A DNA stretch of 64,000 nucleotides, taken from Betaproteobacteria bacterium. GTDB taxonomy: Bacteria > Pseudomonadota > Gammaproteobacteria > Burkholderiales > SG8-41. Of the stretch, positions 49,717 to 58,485 are shown piece by piece; positions within the stretch are counted from its first letter, which is position 1, and the number at the start of each line of letters is the position of its first letter. Where the stretch lies: contig JAKFYK010000036.1 of the NCBI GenBank assembly GCA_021730905.1, positions 124,001-188,000 on the forward strand, in the 5' to 3' direction. The position numbers and the translations under genes are program-made. Under the pieces are notes generated by a model. The model was not told the DNA's origin. It was given only the letters and a program-made list of their open reading frames with translations, and did not search any database.

Positions 49717-52095
49717 TCATTGTGTACGTCCCCGCGCATGGACACCCAGCAACTCGACAATACGTTGCGGCGATATCGGCGCTTCCGCGATAGTCACGCC
49801 AAAAGGCGACAGCGCATTCTCCACCGCACCGATAATCGCGCCGATGGCGGAAATGGTGCCGCCTTCGCCCGCGCCCTTGATGCCCAGCGGGTTCAACGGC
49901 GACGGCGTTTCCAGATGCACCAGATCCACGCGCGGCACATCAGCGGCCAGCGGCAGCAGGTATTCGCCAAAGTTGGTGGACAGCGGCTGTGCATTTTCAT
50001 CGAATGCCAGTCGCTCGAACAGCGCGTTGCCCACGCCATGCGCGACACCGCCCACCACCTGCCCATCGACCACCATCGGATTGATCACGCGCCCGCAATC
50101 GTGCGCGACGGTGTAGCGCAAAATTTTGACTTCGCCGGTTTCGATATCGACTTCCACTTCGGCGACGTGCGCGCCGTTGGAATACACCGCCTGATCGGGC
50201 GTGAAATGCGCCGTGTGCTCCAACCCTGGCGCCAGCCCGCCTGCCATAGAAAATCCCGGCATGCCGATGGATTTGACTGCGATGTCGCGCAGACTTTTCC
50301 TTACATCCGGCGCGCTTTTGAGACGCACATAGCCGTCCGCGAGTTCAAGATCGTCTTCGAGGCACTCCATCATGCCGGCAGCGATTTTTTTGGCCTTGGC
50401 AGCGACTTCCATCGCGGCCACATGCACCGACGACCCGGCGTTGACCGCAGTACGCGCGGCGAAGCTGCCGACACCCAGAGCGTTCATCGCGGTGTCGGCG
50501 GTGACCACCGCGATATCGTTGAAATCGACACCCAGCTGATCCGACGCAATCTGCGCCAGCGTGGTTTTGTGCGACTGGCCCTGCGGCGTGGCACCGGTGT
50601 AAATCACGATCTTGCCCGACGTCGCAACACGCACCGTGGCGCTTTCATAGGGACCGAGTCCGGTGGCCTCGACCGCATTGGCGATGCCGATGCCCAGATA
50701 ACGCCCCTGTGCACGGGCTTCGCTCTGGCGTTTCAGGAAACCGTCGTAGTCCGCGGTTTTCAGCGCCGCCGCCTGACTCGCAGGGTAGTTGCCGCTGTCG
50801 TATGTGACAGGACGTCCGTCACGGAAAATGATGCCCACCTTGTACGGCATCTGCTCCGGCTGGATGAAATTACGCCGCCGCACTTCGGCACGATCGAGCT
50901 TAAGCTCGCGCGCCACTCGATCCATCAGGCGTTCCATCGTTGTTACCGCTTCGGGCCGTCCCGCGCCGCGCACCGGCGTGGTTTGTATCTTGTTGGTGAA
51001 CACCGACACCACATCGAGCTTGAAATGCGGGATCACATACGGTCCCGGCACCGTGGTCGCGGTGATCCACGGCAGCACGATGCCCCACGGCACGTACGCG
51101 CCGGTTTCGTGGATGAGCTGCCCGCGCACGCCGATGATTTTGGCATCGGCATCGACGGCAATTTCCATGTCCCAGTACTGGTCGCGCTCCTGATGCGTGG
51201 TGAGAAAATTTTCGCGCCGGTCTTCGATCCATTTCACCGGCCGGCCAAGCAAGCGTGCCGCCACCGCAAGGTTGATGTATTCAGGATAAAACGAACCTTT
51301 GGGTCCGAAGCCGCCGCCGACATCGGGTGTAATGACGCGCACCTGGTGGTCGCCCAGATCATCAAACATTTCCAGCATGCTGCGCTTGATGCGGTGCGAA
51401 CTTTGCGACGACACGTGCAGCGTATAGCCCTGCAACTGCGCATCGTACTGCGCGATCGCGCCGCGGCATTCCATGAAAAACGGACCCCCGCGATGCTGAT
51501 AGATTTTTTCGCGGAATACATGGGCAGCGCCGGTGAACGCGCGATCAGCATCGCCCACCTTGACCGGAAAGCGCGCCGCCACGTTAGACTCGGCGCCCTG
51601 ATGTGCCAGCGGCGCACCCTCCTCCAGTGCTGCGCGGCAGTCGTTCACTGCGGGCAGCGGCTCATATTCGACTTCCACCCGTTGCGTCGCGTCTTCCGCG
51701 ATATAGCGGCTGTCCGCGATCACGCAGGCCACCGGTTCGCCGGCGTAGCAGGTTTCGTCTTTCGCCAGCGCGTAAGGCAGCAGCGGCTGCTTGATCGCCG
51801 GATGCGGCACCAGCAGCGGCAGCGTTTGCCGCTGTATTGTTTCGGGCAAATCGCCAAAAGTAATGACGGCGTGCACGCCCGGCAGAGTCAGCGCCGCGCT
51901 CTTGTCGATGCGGCCTACCTTCGCGTGCGCGTACGGGCTGCGCACGAACGCGGCGTGCAGCATTTCGGGCAGGTGAATGTCATCAACAAACTGGCCCTCG
52001 CCGCGCAGGAACGCCGGGTCTTCCTTGCGTTTGACCGAAGCGCCAAAGCCGGTAAATGAGCCAGTAAGCTTTTCCGCGCCACCCGTTGTTTTCAT
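49717..52095 (-). CDS. Molybdopterin-binding large subunit, xanthine dehydrogenase/CoxL family
   Basis: 792 residues. The N-terminal domain begins FTGFGASVKRKEDPAFLRGEG, and MCD-binding segments include DVGGGFGPKGSFYPEY. The active-site loop reads PVRGAGRPEA. True form I CO dehydrogenases carry AYxCSFR at that place, so this is a form II-like or other aryl/N-heterocycle hydroxylase. The Glu in GAGEGGTISAIG near the C-terminus is the expected catalytic base. ATG at 52095 overlaps the small-subunit stop (ATGA). It works with the FAD and 2Fe-2S subunits encoded upstream and probably hydroxylates an aromatic or heterocyclic acid. Confidence 0.92.
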   Translation of the reverse strand: MKTTGGAEKLTGSFTGFGASVKRKEDPAFLRGEGQFVDDIHLPEMLHAAFVRSPYAHAKVGRIDKSAALTLPGVHAVITFGDLPETIQRQTLPLLVPHPAIKQPLLPYALAKDETCYAGEPVACVIADSRYIAEDATQRVEVEYEPLPAVNDCRAALEEGAPLAHQGAESNVAARFPVKVGDADRAFTGAAHVFREKIYQHRGGPFFMECRGAIAQYDAQLQGYTLHVSSQSSHRIKRSMLEMFDDLGDHQVRVITPDVGGGFGPKGSFYPEYINLAVAARLLGRPVKWIEDRRENFLTTHQERDQYWDMEIAVDADAKIIGVRGQLIHETGAYVPWGIVLPWITATTVPGPYVIPHFKLDVVSVFTNKIQTTPVRGAGRPEAVTTMERLMDRVARELKLDRAEVRRRNFIQPEQMPYKVGIIFRDGRPVTYDSGNYPASQAAALKTADYDGFLKRQSEARAQGRYLGIGIANAVEATGLGPYESATVRVATSGKIVIYTGATPQGQSHKTTLAQIASDQLGVDFNDIAVVTADTAMNALGVGSFAARTAVNAGSSVHVAAMEVAAKAKKIAAGMMECLEDDLELADGYVRLKSAPDVRKSLRDIAVKSIGMPGFSMAGGLAPGLEHTAHFTPDQAVYSNGAHVAEVEVDIETGEVKILRYTVAHDCGRVINPMVVDGQVVGGVAHGVGNALFERLAFDENAQPLSTNFGEYLLPLAADVPRVDLVHLETPSPLNPLGIKGAGEGGTISAIGAIIGAVENALSPFGVTIAEAPISPQRIVELLGVHARGRTQ

Positions 52096-52577
52096 CGCGC
52101 ACCCTCCCGCAGGCGCTTCGCTGCGTCCAGTGCCGCATCGACGATGCCCTGATAGCCGGTGCAGCGGCACAGGTTGCCGGACAGCGCCTCCCTTACCTCG
52201 GTCTCACTGGGTGCGGGATGTTCACGCAGAAACTCGGTCAGCGTCATCAGCATGCCCGGCGTGCAGAAACCGCACTGCAGGCCGTGGTTGTCCTGAAACG
52301 CCTGCTGCAGGGAATTAAGTTTCCCATCGGTCGCCAGCGATTCAACGGTGGTAACTTCCTGCCCATCGCACTGCACCGCCAGCATCAGGCAGGCGCGCGC
52401 ACTGTTGCCATTGACCAGCACCGTACAGGCGCCGCACACGCCGTGTTCGCAGCCGACGTGGGTGCCGGTGAGTTTAAGTTCATGGCGCAAAAAATCCACC
52501 AGCGTCATGCGTGTTTCAATAGTGGCGGTATACGCCTTGCCGTTGACGTTGATCGCAATGGTTCGTGTATCAGCCAT
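52092..52577 (-). CDS. [2Fe-2S] small subunit of the Mo-hydroxylase (CoxS family)
   Basis: 161 residues. The plant-ferredoxin-like cluster ligands are in [16 protein letters not shown] and the second cluster ligands are in [12 protein letters not shown] and [12 protein letters not shown]. It transfers electrons from the molybdenum centre to FAD. The start at 52577 is chosen because the domain begins [13 protein letters not shown] there; it overlaps the FAD-subunit 3' end by 8 bases. The order FAD-FeS-Mo subunit is that of cox operons. Confidence 0.93.
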   Translation of the reverse strand: MADTRTIAINVNGKAYTATIETRMTLVDFLRHELKLTGTHVGCEHGVCGACTVLVNGNSARACLMLAVQCDGQEVTTVESLATDGKLNSLQQAFQDNHGLQCGFCTPGMLMTLTEFLREHPAPSETEVREALSGNLCRCTGYQGIVDAALDAAKRLREGAR

Positions 52578-53445
52578 GTTGAATCTCTTTTGCACGCGCG
52601 GCGGCTTGTTCGAGTGCGCGGTAGGTAAGCACGCGCGCCAGATGTTGCCGGTAGGCCGCGGTGACATAGGCGTCTGCACCGGCCTCGATCTTTTCGGTTT
52701 CTGCGGCGGCTGCTTTGAACGTTGCTGCATCCGGCTTTTGCCCAAGTAGCGCCCGCTCGATGACGGTGGGCCTGACCGGCGCGTGCGTCAATCCCGACAG
52801 CGCGATAGCCGCATCGGCGATGTTGCCTTTTTCATCCAGTTCCAGCAGTGCGGAACAGGCGACGATGGCAAAGTCGCCATGACGGCGGGCGAATTCGACG
52901 AAGGCATGGCCGCACGCTTTCCGGGGAAGCGGAAACGTCACTGCGACGAGCATTTCGTCCGACTCCAGTGCGGTGGTCATGTAGGCCACGGCAAAATCCG
53001 TAAACGGTATTTCGCGCGCGCCGCGTGTGGACGCCACGTGCAGGGTTGCGCCAAGCAAGGCTGCTGCATTAACGAGTTCGGCGGACGGATCCTGATGGCA
53101 CAGTGAGCCGCCCAACGTACCGCGGTTGCGCGTTTGCCGGTGACCGACATGTGCCAGCGCTGCGTGCAACAGCGGACAGTGCTTGCCTATGTCGGATGAA
53201 AACTCGATGTCCCGTTGCCGCGTCATGGCCCCGATCTTCAGCGCGTTGCCCTCGACACGGATGTAGGCCAGCTCGCTCACCTTGTTGAGATCGATCAGGT
53301 GATCGGGCATCGCGTAACGAAAATTCATCATCGGCATCAGCGATTGCCCGCCTGCGAGCACGCGCGCGTTGTCGTGCGCGGCAAGCAGGCCGACCGCGTC
53401 GTTGATGCTGCGCGGGTCGTGATAAGTGAAGGGTGCTGGCTTCAC
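52570..53445 (-). CDS. FAD-binding medium subunit of the Mo-hydroxylase (CoxM family)
   Basis: 291 residues. It begins KPAPFTYHDPRSINDAVGLLA, contains the FAD motifs ARVLAGGQSLMPMMNFR and RNRGTLGGSLCHQDPSAE, and ends in the CoxM C-terminal domain. The start is GTG at 53445, sharing one base with the UbiD stop (TAGTG), so translation is coupled. It passes electrons from the FeS clusters to quinone or another acceptor. Confidence 0.93.
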   Translation of the reverse strand: MKPAPFTYHDPRSINDAVGLLAAHDNARVLAGGQSLMPMMNFRYAMPDHLIDLNKVSELAYIRVEGNALKIGAMTRQRDIEFSSDIGKHCPLLHAALAHVGHRQTRNRGTLGGSLCHQDPSAELVNAAALLGATLHVASTRGAREIPFTDFAVAYMTTALESDEMLVAVTFPLPRKACGHAFVEFARRHGDFAIVACSALLELDEKGNIADAAIALSGLTHAPVRPTVIERALLGQKPDAATFKAAAAETEKIEAGADAYVTAAYRQHLARVLTYRALEQAAARAKEIQHG

Positions 53446-55079
53446 TACAGCTTCTCGTGTTTAGCCGTGGGCGTTTCCGGCTTCAAATCATCCCGCCGCC
53501 GTTTGATGGTCTCCAAGCCATTCGCTTCCCAGTCGCCTGCAATCGTCCGCTGCGCAAACCTTTCCCAGGTTTCTGTCCAGTCGCCCAGCGTGTAGCCGTG
53601 CCATGGTCCTTTGGGTGAGAGCGCGGGAAGCTTCAACGTTTCCCATAGTTGTTTCGCATGCTCCATGTATTCCTTGCCCGGCAAGGCCAGCGGCGCCATC
53701 GGGTGTTTTTGCGTAGCGTCTATGAGCAGGGTCGATTCCGCGGTGTTGGGGCCATACTGCGAGCCCTGCACGCCGCGCCGATAGTTGATGATTTGCACAT
53801 CTTCCGATGGCGTTGCGCGATAGGCCATCGACCAGAACACGGCATCCGTACTTTCCGGATCGATGTCTTCAGAAACACCGATGACGATTTTGCCGCAGTC
53901 CGCGCGCAGCGTGGCTGCTCCCTGCAAGGCGCGCCACACCTCGGTGCGCACCGTATCACGCGCGAACTGCACAAAAATCACCGGCCGCAGATTCGACAGC
54001 GGTTCGTGCATCACCACCCGCTTCACGCCTTTGATGCCCAACGTGTCGCGCAAGTGGCTGAGAAACATCGGCTCATAGGCGACTTTCTTCACCACACTGG
54101 ATTCACTCGGCGTAACCTGACTGATGATCGCCGAGAACACCGCATTCCTGCGATGCGTGATGGCCGTCACTTGCATCGGCATGTTGTAGGCTTCCAGAGC
54201 GACATAGCCGTTGCTCTCGCCGAAGGGCGCTTCAGGTTCCAGTGTGGAAGGATCGATCACGCCTTCGACCACGATTTCCGCGTCGGCCGGCACATTCAGA
54301 TCATTCGTCACACATTTCGCCATGCGTATCGCGTGACCCGCGAGGCCGCCCGCTACCGACATCTCGTCCATATCCACCGGCAGTTTTTGCGGACCGGTAA
54401 AAAACACCACCGGCGACGCGCCCAGCACGATGGCGATGGGCATCTGTTGCTTGCGTTCGCGGTACTTCAACCAATGCACCCAGCCGCCCGCGCCGCCTAC
54501 ACGCGCCACCATGCGCACCACCAGACGATCTGTTGCTTTCAACGCCGCGCGGTAAGTGCCCATGTTCTGTATGCCGTTTTCCGGATCCCGCGTCACGCAC
54601 AGCGTCGCCGTGAGATAGGGCGCGGAATCGAAGCCGGGCGTGGACACTGGCACCGGCAGCGCCGCCAATCCGCCGCCGGGTTTACGCAGTGCGTCGCCCG
54701 TAATCACAACTTCCTGGCACGCGGGCTTGTCCACTGCGACCGGCGCAATCGGATTCTTGACGGCGTTCACCCACGCCTTGCCGATGTCTTCGACCTTCTG
54801 GCCCATGCCCTGCGCGTAAATCTGCGGCGACGATGCATATACGCCGATCGCCACCGGCATGTCGTAACGCCTGCCCTTGGCATCAACTACGTTGGTGAAT
54901 AAAAACGCGCGGCGTTGATCTTCCGGTACGCCCCCCACAAACTGCCAGCGCACCAACGGCTGCAACTCGGTGTCCTTGTTGATCGGCCGATCCACGCGCA
55001 CCAGCAGTCCTTGTTTTTCGAGATCGGCGAGATGCTGCTGGAAGTCGCGTGGGGGTTTGAGTTCTGGTTGGTCAGCCAT
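53445..55079 (-). CDS. UbiD-family prenylated-FMN decarboxylase
   Basis: 544 residues. Typical parts are FQQHLADLEKQGLLVRVDRPI, the prFMN/metal-binding middle (NMGTYRAALKATDRLVVRM) and the active-site stretch EPEAPFGESNGYVALEAYNM with the conserved Glu. It ends QRTIAGDWEANGLETIKRR. UbiD enzymes reversibly decarboxylate aromatic or alpha,beta-unsaturated acids and need prFMN from a UbiX, which is absent from the window. It heads an operon with the Mo-hydroxylase, a Bug protein and CoxG, suggesting sequential decarboxylation and hydroxylation of one aromatic acid. Confidence 0.92.
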   Translation of the reverse strand: MADQPELKPPRDFQQHLADLEKQGLLVRVDRPINKDTELQPLVRWQFVGGVPEDQRRAFLFTNVVDAKGRRYDMPVAIGVYASSPQIYAQGMGQKVEDIGKAWVNAVKNPIAPVAVDKPACQEVVITGDALRKPGGGLAALPVPVSTPGFDSAPYLTATLCVTRDPENGIQNMGTYRAALKATDRLVVRMVARVGGAGGWVHWLKYRERKQQMPIAIVLGASPVVFFTGPQKLPVDMDEMSVAGGLAGHAIRMAKCVTNDLNVPADAEIVVEGVIDPSTLEPEAPFGESNGYVALEAYNMPMQVTAITHRRNAVFSAIISQVTPSESSVVKKVAYEPMFLSHLRDTLGIKGVKRVVMHEPLSNLRPVIFVQFARDTVRTEVWRALQGAATLRADCGKIVIGVSEDIDPESTDAVFWSMAYRATPSEDVQIINYRRGVQGSQYGPNTAESTLLIDATQKHPMAPLALPGKEYMEHAKQLWETLKLPALSPKGPWHGYTLGDWTETWERFAQRTIAGDWEANGLETIKRRRDDLKPETPTAKHEKL

Positions 55080-55150
55080 GGAGACCTCTGTTTAGACTGC
55101 ACGAATGGTATGCGTTGCGGACAGACGGGAATGACAGCTTCCGCCAGACA

Positions 55151-55179
55151 AAATTGTTTAATAAAAACAATAAATTATG
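55151..55179 (+). repeat. AT-rich dispersed element, copy h
   Basis: ATTGTTTAATAAAAACAAT forms an imperfect palindrome (ATTGTTT/AAACAAT), followed by AAATTATG. It is in the UbiD-Bug divergent region, 72 bases upstream of the UbiD start. It shares the TTGTTTAA and AAACAA parts of the family core. Confidence 0.5.
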
Positions 55180-55248
55180 ATCTCCGGCTGCAGTGTTGCC
55201 CCTGTGATTCGGGAATCTCGGGGACGCCAGGCAATTTTTTACAATTTT

Positions 55249-55260
55249 ACGTTCGAACGT
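55249..55260. promoter_or_regulatory. Perfect 12-bp palindrome in the UbiD-Bug divergent region
   Basis: ACGTTCGAACGT is an uninterrupted palindrome about 100 bases upstream of the Bug ATG and 170 bases upstream of UbiD. A position between divergent catabolic genes fits an operator, but no regulator gene is adjacent. Confidence 0.35.
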
Positions 55261-55360
55261 CGGTTCGCGTCGGTTCATTTGCAATGTCGCCACTGAAAGA
55301 TTCCCCACGCCTCAACATGGGCCGGAGCGCGGGTATGATGTTGCTAAGGGAGGGGCCACC

Positions 55361-56329
55361 ATGAACACACTGTTACGCGCGCTGTTGCTCGTCACTGGAA
55401 TGGCTTGGGCTGCAGGTGCAATCGCGCAGGCCTATCCAAATCGTCCGATCAAGTTCGTGGTGCCGTTCCCTCCCGGCGGCAATCTCGATTTCCTGGCGCG
55501 CGCCATTCAGCCGCGGTTCAGCGAATTTCTCGGTGCGACCATCGTCATCGACAACAAGGGCGGCGCAGCAGGCATCGTCGGCGCCGAGTATGCCGCCCGG
55601 CAGCCGGCCGACGGCTACACCATCTTTCTCGGCAATACCGGCACCATGGGGCTGTACCCGGTGGTGTATCCGAAGCTGCCGTACGACGCGCTGAAAGACT
55701 TTGCAGCGATTGGCCAGATCGCTTCGAGTACGCAACTCATGGCGGTGCATCCGTCGGTGCCGGCGAAGACGGTGCCGGAATTCATCGCGTTCGCCAAAAA
55801 GAATCCCGGCAAACTGACCATTGCCATTGCCGGTTTGGGCTCCACCGCGCACTTCTCGGCCGAAATGCTGAAAGCGCGCGCCGGCATCGACATCCTGCTG
55901 GTGCCCTACAAAGGCAGCGGTCCGGCGGTGACTGACGTGATTGGCGGTCAGGTCGATCTGATCATCGATGCGACTTCGGTCAGCATGCCCTATGTCAAGG
56001 CTGGAAGGCTGCGAGCAATTGCCGTCACTCGAAATGTGCGCCTCGCAGCGTTGCCGGACGTGCCGACGTTCGAAGAACAGGGCCTCAAGGGCTTCCAGGC
56101 GAACGGCTGGCAGGGCGTGCTGGTGCCGACCGGAACGCCGGCAGCCGCAGTGGCAAAACTATCGGAGGCACTGATGAAGACACTGGCACAGCCGGACGTG
56201 CGCACGAGATTCGCTGATCAGGGCCTCGATCCGGCGCCTTCGACGCCCGAGCAGTTCGGCGCATACATCCGCGCGGAGATTGAGAAATGGGGGCGCGTGC
56301 AGAAGGTGGCCAAGATCAAGGTCGAGTAA
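55361..56329 (+). CDS. Bug-family substrate-binding protein
   Basis: 322 residues. Signal peptide MNTLLRALLLVTGMAWAAG to AIAQ. Then AYPNRPIKFVVPFPPGGNLDFLARA and IVIDNKGGAAGIVGAEYAARQPADGYT, the fully canonical Bug signatures. It is transcribed divergently from the UbiD operon, with 281 bases between starts, so it may be co-regulated with aromatic acid breakdown. It has GGGAGGGGCC before the ATG. Ligand unknown, likely a carboxylate. Confidence 0.92.
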   Translation: MNTLLRALLLVTGMAWAAGAIAQAYPNRPIKFVVPFPPGGNLDFLARAIQPRFSEFLGATIVIDNKGGAAGIVGAEYAARQPADGYTIFLGNTGTMGLYPVVYPKLPYDALKDFAAIGQIASSTQLMAVHPSVPAKTVPEFIAFAKKNPGKLTIAIAGLGSTAHFSAEMLKARAGIDILLVPYKGSGPAVTDVIGGQVDLIIDATSVSMPYVKAGRLRAIAVTRNVRLAALPDVPTFEEQGLKGFQANGWQGVLVPTGTPAAAVAKLSEALMKTLAQPDVRTRFADQGLDPAPSTPEQFGAYIRAEIEKWGRVQKVAKIKVE

Positions 56330-56360
56330 GCTGGATAGCGGGAGAGACATGCAAGGCCTG

Positions 56361-57113
56361 TTATCGCGTCGCGTTATCCAGAAACCGCTTCACATGCCGC
56401 ACTAGCTCCGTCTCCGCGCCATTGAAATAATGATCCGCGCCGGCGATGGACATCTGCCCCGAGCCGCGTACACGCTTGATGGAATCCGCGCGCAGGGCGG
56501 CATTCTTCAACACCACCGGGAAGTCTTTTTCGCCATAGATGTCGAGCACGGGGGCCTTGAAGGTTTCAGGCTGCAGATAGACGCCGGTGCTGATGCCCAC
56601 CGACACCCAGGCGTCGGCTGTGCCGCCCTGCGCCAGGTAGTGGTTCACCATGCGCGCCCCCATGCTGTGCGACACGACGGCAACCTTGAGAGGAACTTTA
56701 TCGCGCAGAAACGTCACCGCCGCCTGCAAACGATCAGCCGCCTCCGGGAATAACGCCGGGTAGGATTCGGCTTTGGCATCAGCGGCCAGCACCGGCATTT
56801 GCACCGACAGCGTGGCGTAGCCCTGCTCGGGAAGCTGGCTGCGCAATGCGTTAATGAGATTCCAGTCTGGATGCACGCCCATACCATGCACCACAATGAC
56901 GACTGCGCGCGCTTTGGCCCTGGTTGCGTTCGGTGTGTAGATGGCGAGAAATTTGTGCCCTGACTTCAGCGCGAGGTAAACCGGATCTCCCACCAGAATC
57001 GCCGGAGTGATTTCGTCTGCCCAGCGTTTTTCGCGCGCGTAATCGGGCTGGGCAGGCTGCGCAAAACCGCTGGCCGATGCGATAAAAAACAGCACCAAGA
57101 CGAGTGCGCGCAT
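56361..57113 (-). CDS. Secreted alpha/beta-hydrolase-like protein (DUF3530 type)
   Basis: 250 residues. Signal peptide MRALVLVLFFIASASGFAQ. The alpha/beta-hydrolase fold is seen in AVVIVVHGMGVHPDW (oxyanion loop), the nucleophile elbow VSHSMGA, and a later DIYGEKDFPVV and ADHYFNG carrying Asp and His. The triad looks intact, so it may be an active esterase or amidase in the periplasm. It follows the small metalloprotease-like gene by 3 bases on the same strand. Confidence 0.8.
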   Translation of the reverse strand: MRALVLVLFFIASASGFAQPAQPDYAREKRWADEITPAILVGDPVYLALKSGHKFLAIYTPNATRAKARAVVIVVHGMGVHPDWNLINALRSQLPEQGYATLSVQMPVLAADAKAESYPALFPEAADRLQAAVTFLRDKVPLKVAVVSHSMGARMVNHYLAQGGTADAWVSVGISTGVYLQPETFKAPVLDIYGEKDFPVVLKNAALRADSIKRVRGSGQMSIAGADHYFNGAETELVRHVKRFLDNATR

Positions 57114-57116
57114 GGC

Positions 57117-57692
57117 CTAAGGAAACCGCGCGCCCTGCGTTGCGCCGTGCCGGGTATCGCGGTCGTAATCGAGATCAAGCTGGTTATATTTGCGCAGAAT
57201 GCTCATGCCCAGTGCGTTCGCATTCGCGCCCAGCGCATCGCAACTGGCGGCAGGCGGCATGGCGGCAATCGCCCGATCCACTTCATTGCCCGCATCAACG
57301 CCGTGACGGCGATGTCCCTGCTCATGCAGTTCCAGCGCAGCCAGATAGCGCGACCATAGTGCGCGCGTAGTGCTGTCCGAGCGGTTCTCGTTGCGCCATT
57401 GGGGCAGCGTGATCGTCACCCTGACACTGGTGTTTACGGACGCAATGGTGCAACTGCCACCCGCGTTGCTGTAGCGGTAACGCCAGCTCACGTGCCAGCG
57501 CGTGTAGCCATCGAAGCGGCGGCCGTCCGCGCCCTGCGGACCCTTGGTGCTCATTTCGCGGCGCAGGTCCGACGGCGTTGAACCTTCTATGGTGTAGCGC
57601 TCGACTTGATCGTTGACATCGACGGCTGCTTGCGCCGGCAGCACGCAGGCGTTCAGCACGAGCAACAGAAAACACGACCGGATACGCATCAT
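57117..57692 (-). CDS. Secreted DUF922-like putative zinc peptidase
   Basis: 191 residues. Signal peptide (RIRSCFLLLVLNACVLPAQA), then a beta-rich region (RRFDGYTRWHVSWRYRYSN) and helix LAALELHEQGHRRHG, which carries an HExxH zinc motif. These features fit the DUF922 (putative zinc-dependent protease) family. ATGA overlaps the enoyl-CoA hydratase stop, so expression is coupled. The hydrolase gene lies 3 bases downstream. Substrates are unknown. The pair of secreted hydrolases may work in envelope housekeeping. Confidence 0.78.
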   Translation of the reverse strand: MMRIRSCFLLLVLNACVLPAQAAVDVNDQVERYTIEGSTPSDLRREMSTKGPQGADGRRFDGYTRWHVSWRYRYSNAGGSCTIASVNTSVRVTITLPQWRNENRSDSTTRALWSRYLAALELHEQGHRRHGVDAGNEVDRAIAAMPPAASCDALGANANALGMSILRKYNQLDLDYDRDTRHGATQGARFP

Positions 57693-58480
57693 TTGGCCTC
57701 GAACCGTGGAGGTTTCTTGGCAAGAAACGCCGCCACACCCGTGCGGTAATCCGCGGTATCGAAGCATGCAAACCCCTCATCCCATTCGTCCGCTGAAATG
57801 TCCGCACGCACGGTCAGGCGCTCGATGAACTGCTTGTGCCAGCGCGCCACCAGCGGCGCACCGGCGGCAATGCGCGCTGCCGTGGCATAGACTTCTGTTT
57901 CGACTCTGTCATCGGGTACCACGCGATTGACCAGGCGCTTGCGCAGCGCTTCGCTGGCATCAAACACGCGGCCTTCAAGCAGGATTTCCAGCGCCACCGC
58001 ACGACCAACCAATGCGAGCAGGCCGGCCAGCTCGCCGTAGCCCATGGTGAGCCCCAGCTTGTTGATCGGCACACCGAAGCGGCTGGACTCGCCGCAGATG
58101 CGCAGATCGCACATGGCGGCAATTTCGAGGCCGCCGCCGACGCACGCGCCCCGGATCATCGCTACCGTCGGGTGCTTGCACGACGCCACCGATTGCATGG
58201 TGTCGTGGATCAGGTTGCCGTAGCTTTTGGCTTGCCGCGCATTCGCGCGTTCACTCGCAAACTCGGCAATATCGGCGCCGGCAGCAAACGCTTTGTCGCC
58301 CGCGCCGCGCAACACCACGCAGCGCAGGGTGTCGTCCGCCGACAATTCACGCATCACCGCACCCAGTTGTTCCCACATCGGCTTATTGAGCGCGTTGAGC
58401 CTTTCGGGATTGTTCAGCGCGACAGTGGCAATGGTGCTGTCGCGGGTAACGATCACAGGCTTCGCGATTATGCCGCGCAC
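57689..58480 (-). CDS. Enoyl-CoA hydratase/isomerase family protein
   Basis: 263 residues, crotonase fold: VALNNPERLNALNKPMW, the oxyanion-hole AFAAGADIAEF and GACVGGGLEIAAMCDLRI. The Glu in GGGLE is kept, but the second Glu position (usually PE) reads FGVPINKLGL, so one of the two hydratase catalytic acids is missing. An isomerase or other crotonase activity is likely. It sits 5 bases downstream of a Bug gene on the same strand, a pairing also seen at 10955-12753. Confidence 0.88.
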   Translation of the reverse strand: MRGIIAKPVIVTRDSTIATVALNNPERLNALNKPMWEQLGAVMRELSADDTLRCVVLRGAGDKAFAAGADIAEFASERANARQAKSYGNLIHDTMQSVASCKHPTVAMIRGACVGGGLEIAAMCDLRICGESSRFGVPINKLGLTMGYGELAGLLALVGRAVALEILLEGRVFDASEALRKRLVNRVVPDDRVETEVYATAARIAAGAPLVARWHKQFIERLTVRADISADEWDEGFACFDTADYRTGVAAFLAKKPPRFEAK

Positions 58481-58485
58481 TTCGC

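Noticed and set aside
49552..52059. An 835-codon open frame on the plus strand
   Set aside because: It lies antisense to the Mo-hydroxylase large subunit and its translation is Arg/His-rich without any domain. It is a by-product of high GC at third positions.
49717..53445. Carbon monoxide dehydrogenase CoxMSL
   Set aside because: Subunit order fits, but the large subunit lacks the AYxCSFR active-site loop, so the specific CO dehydrogenase name was not used.
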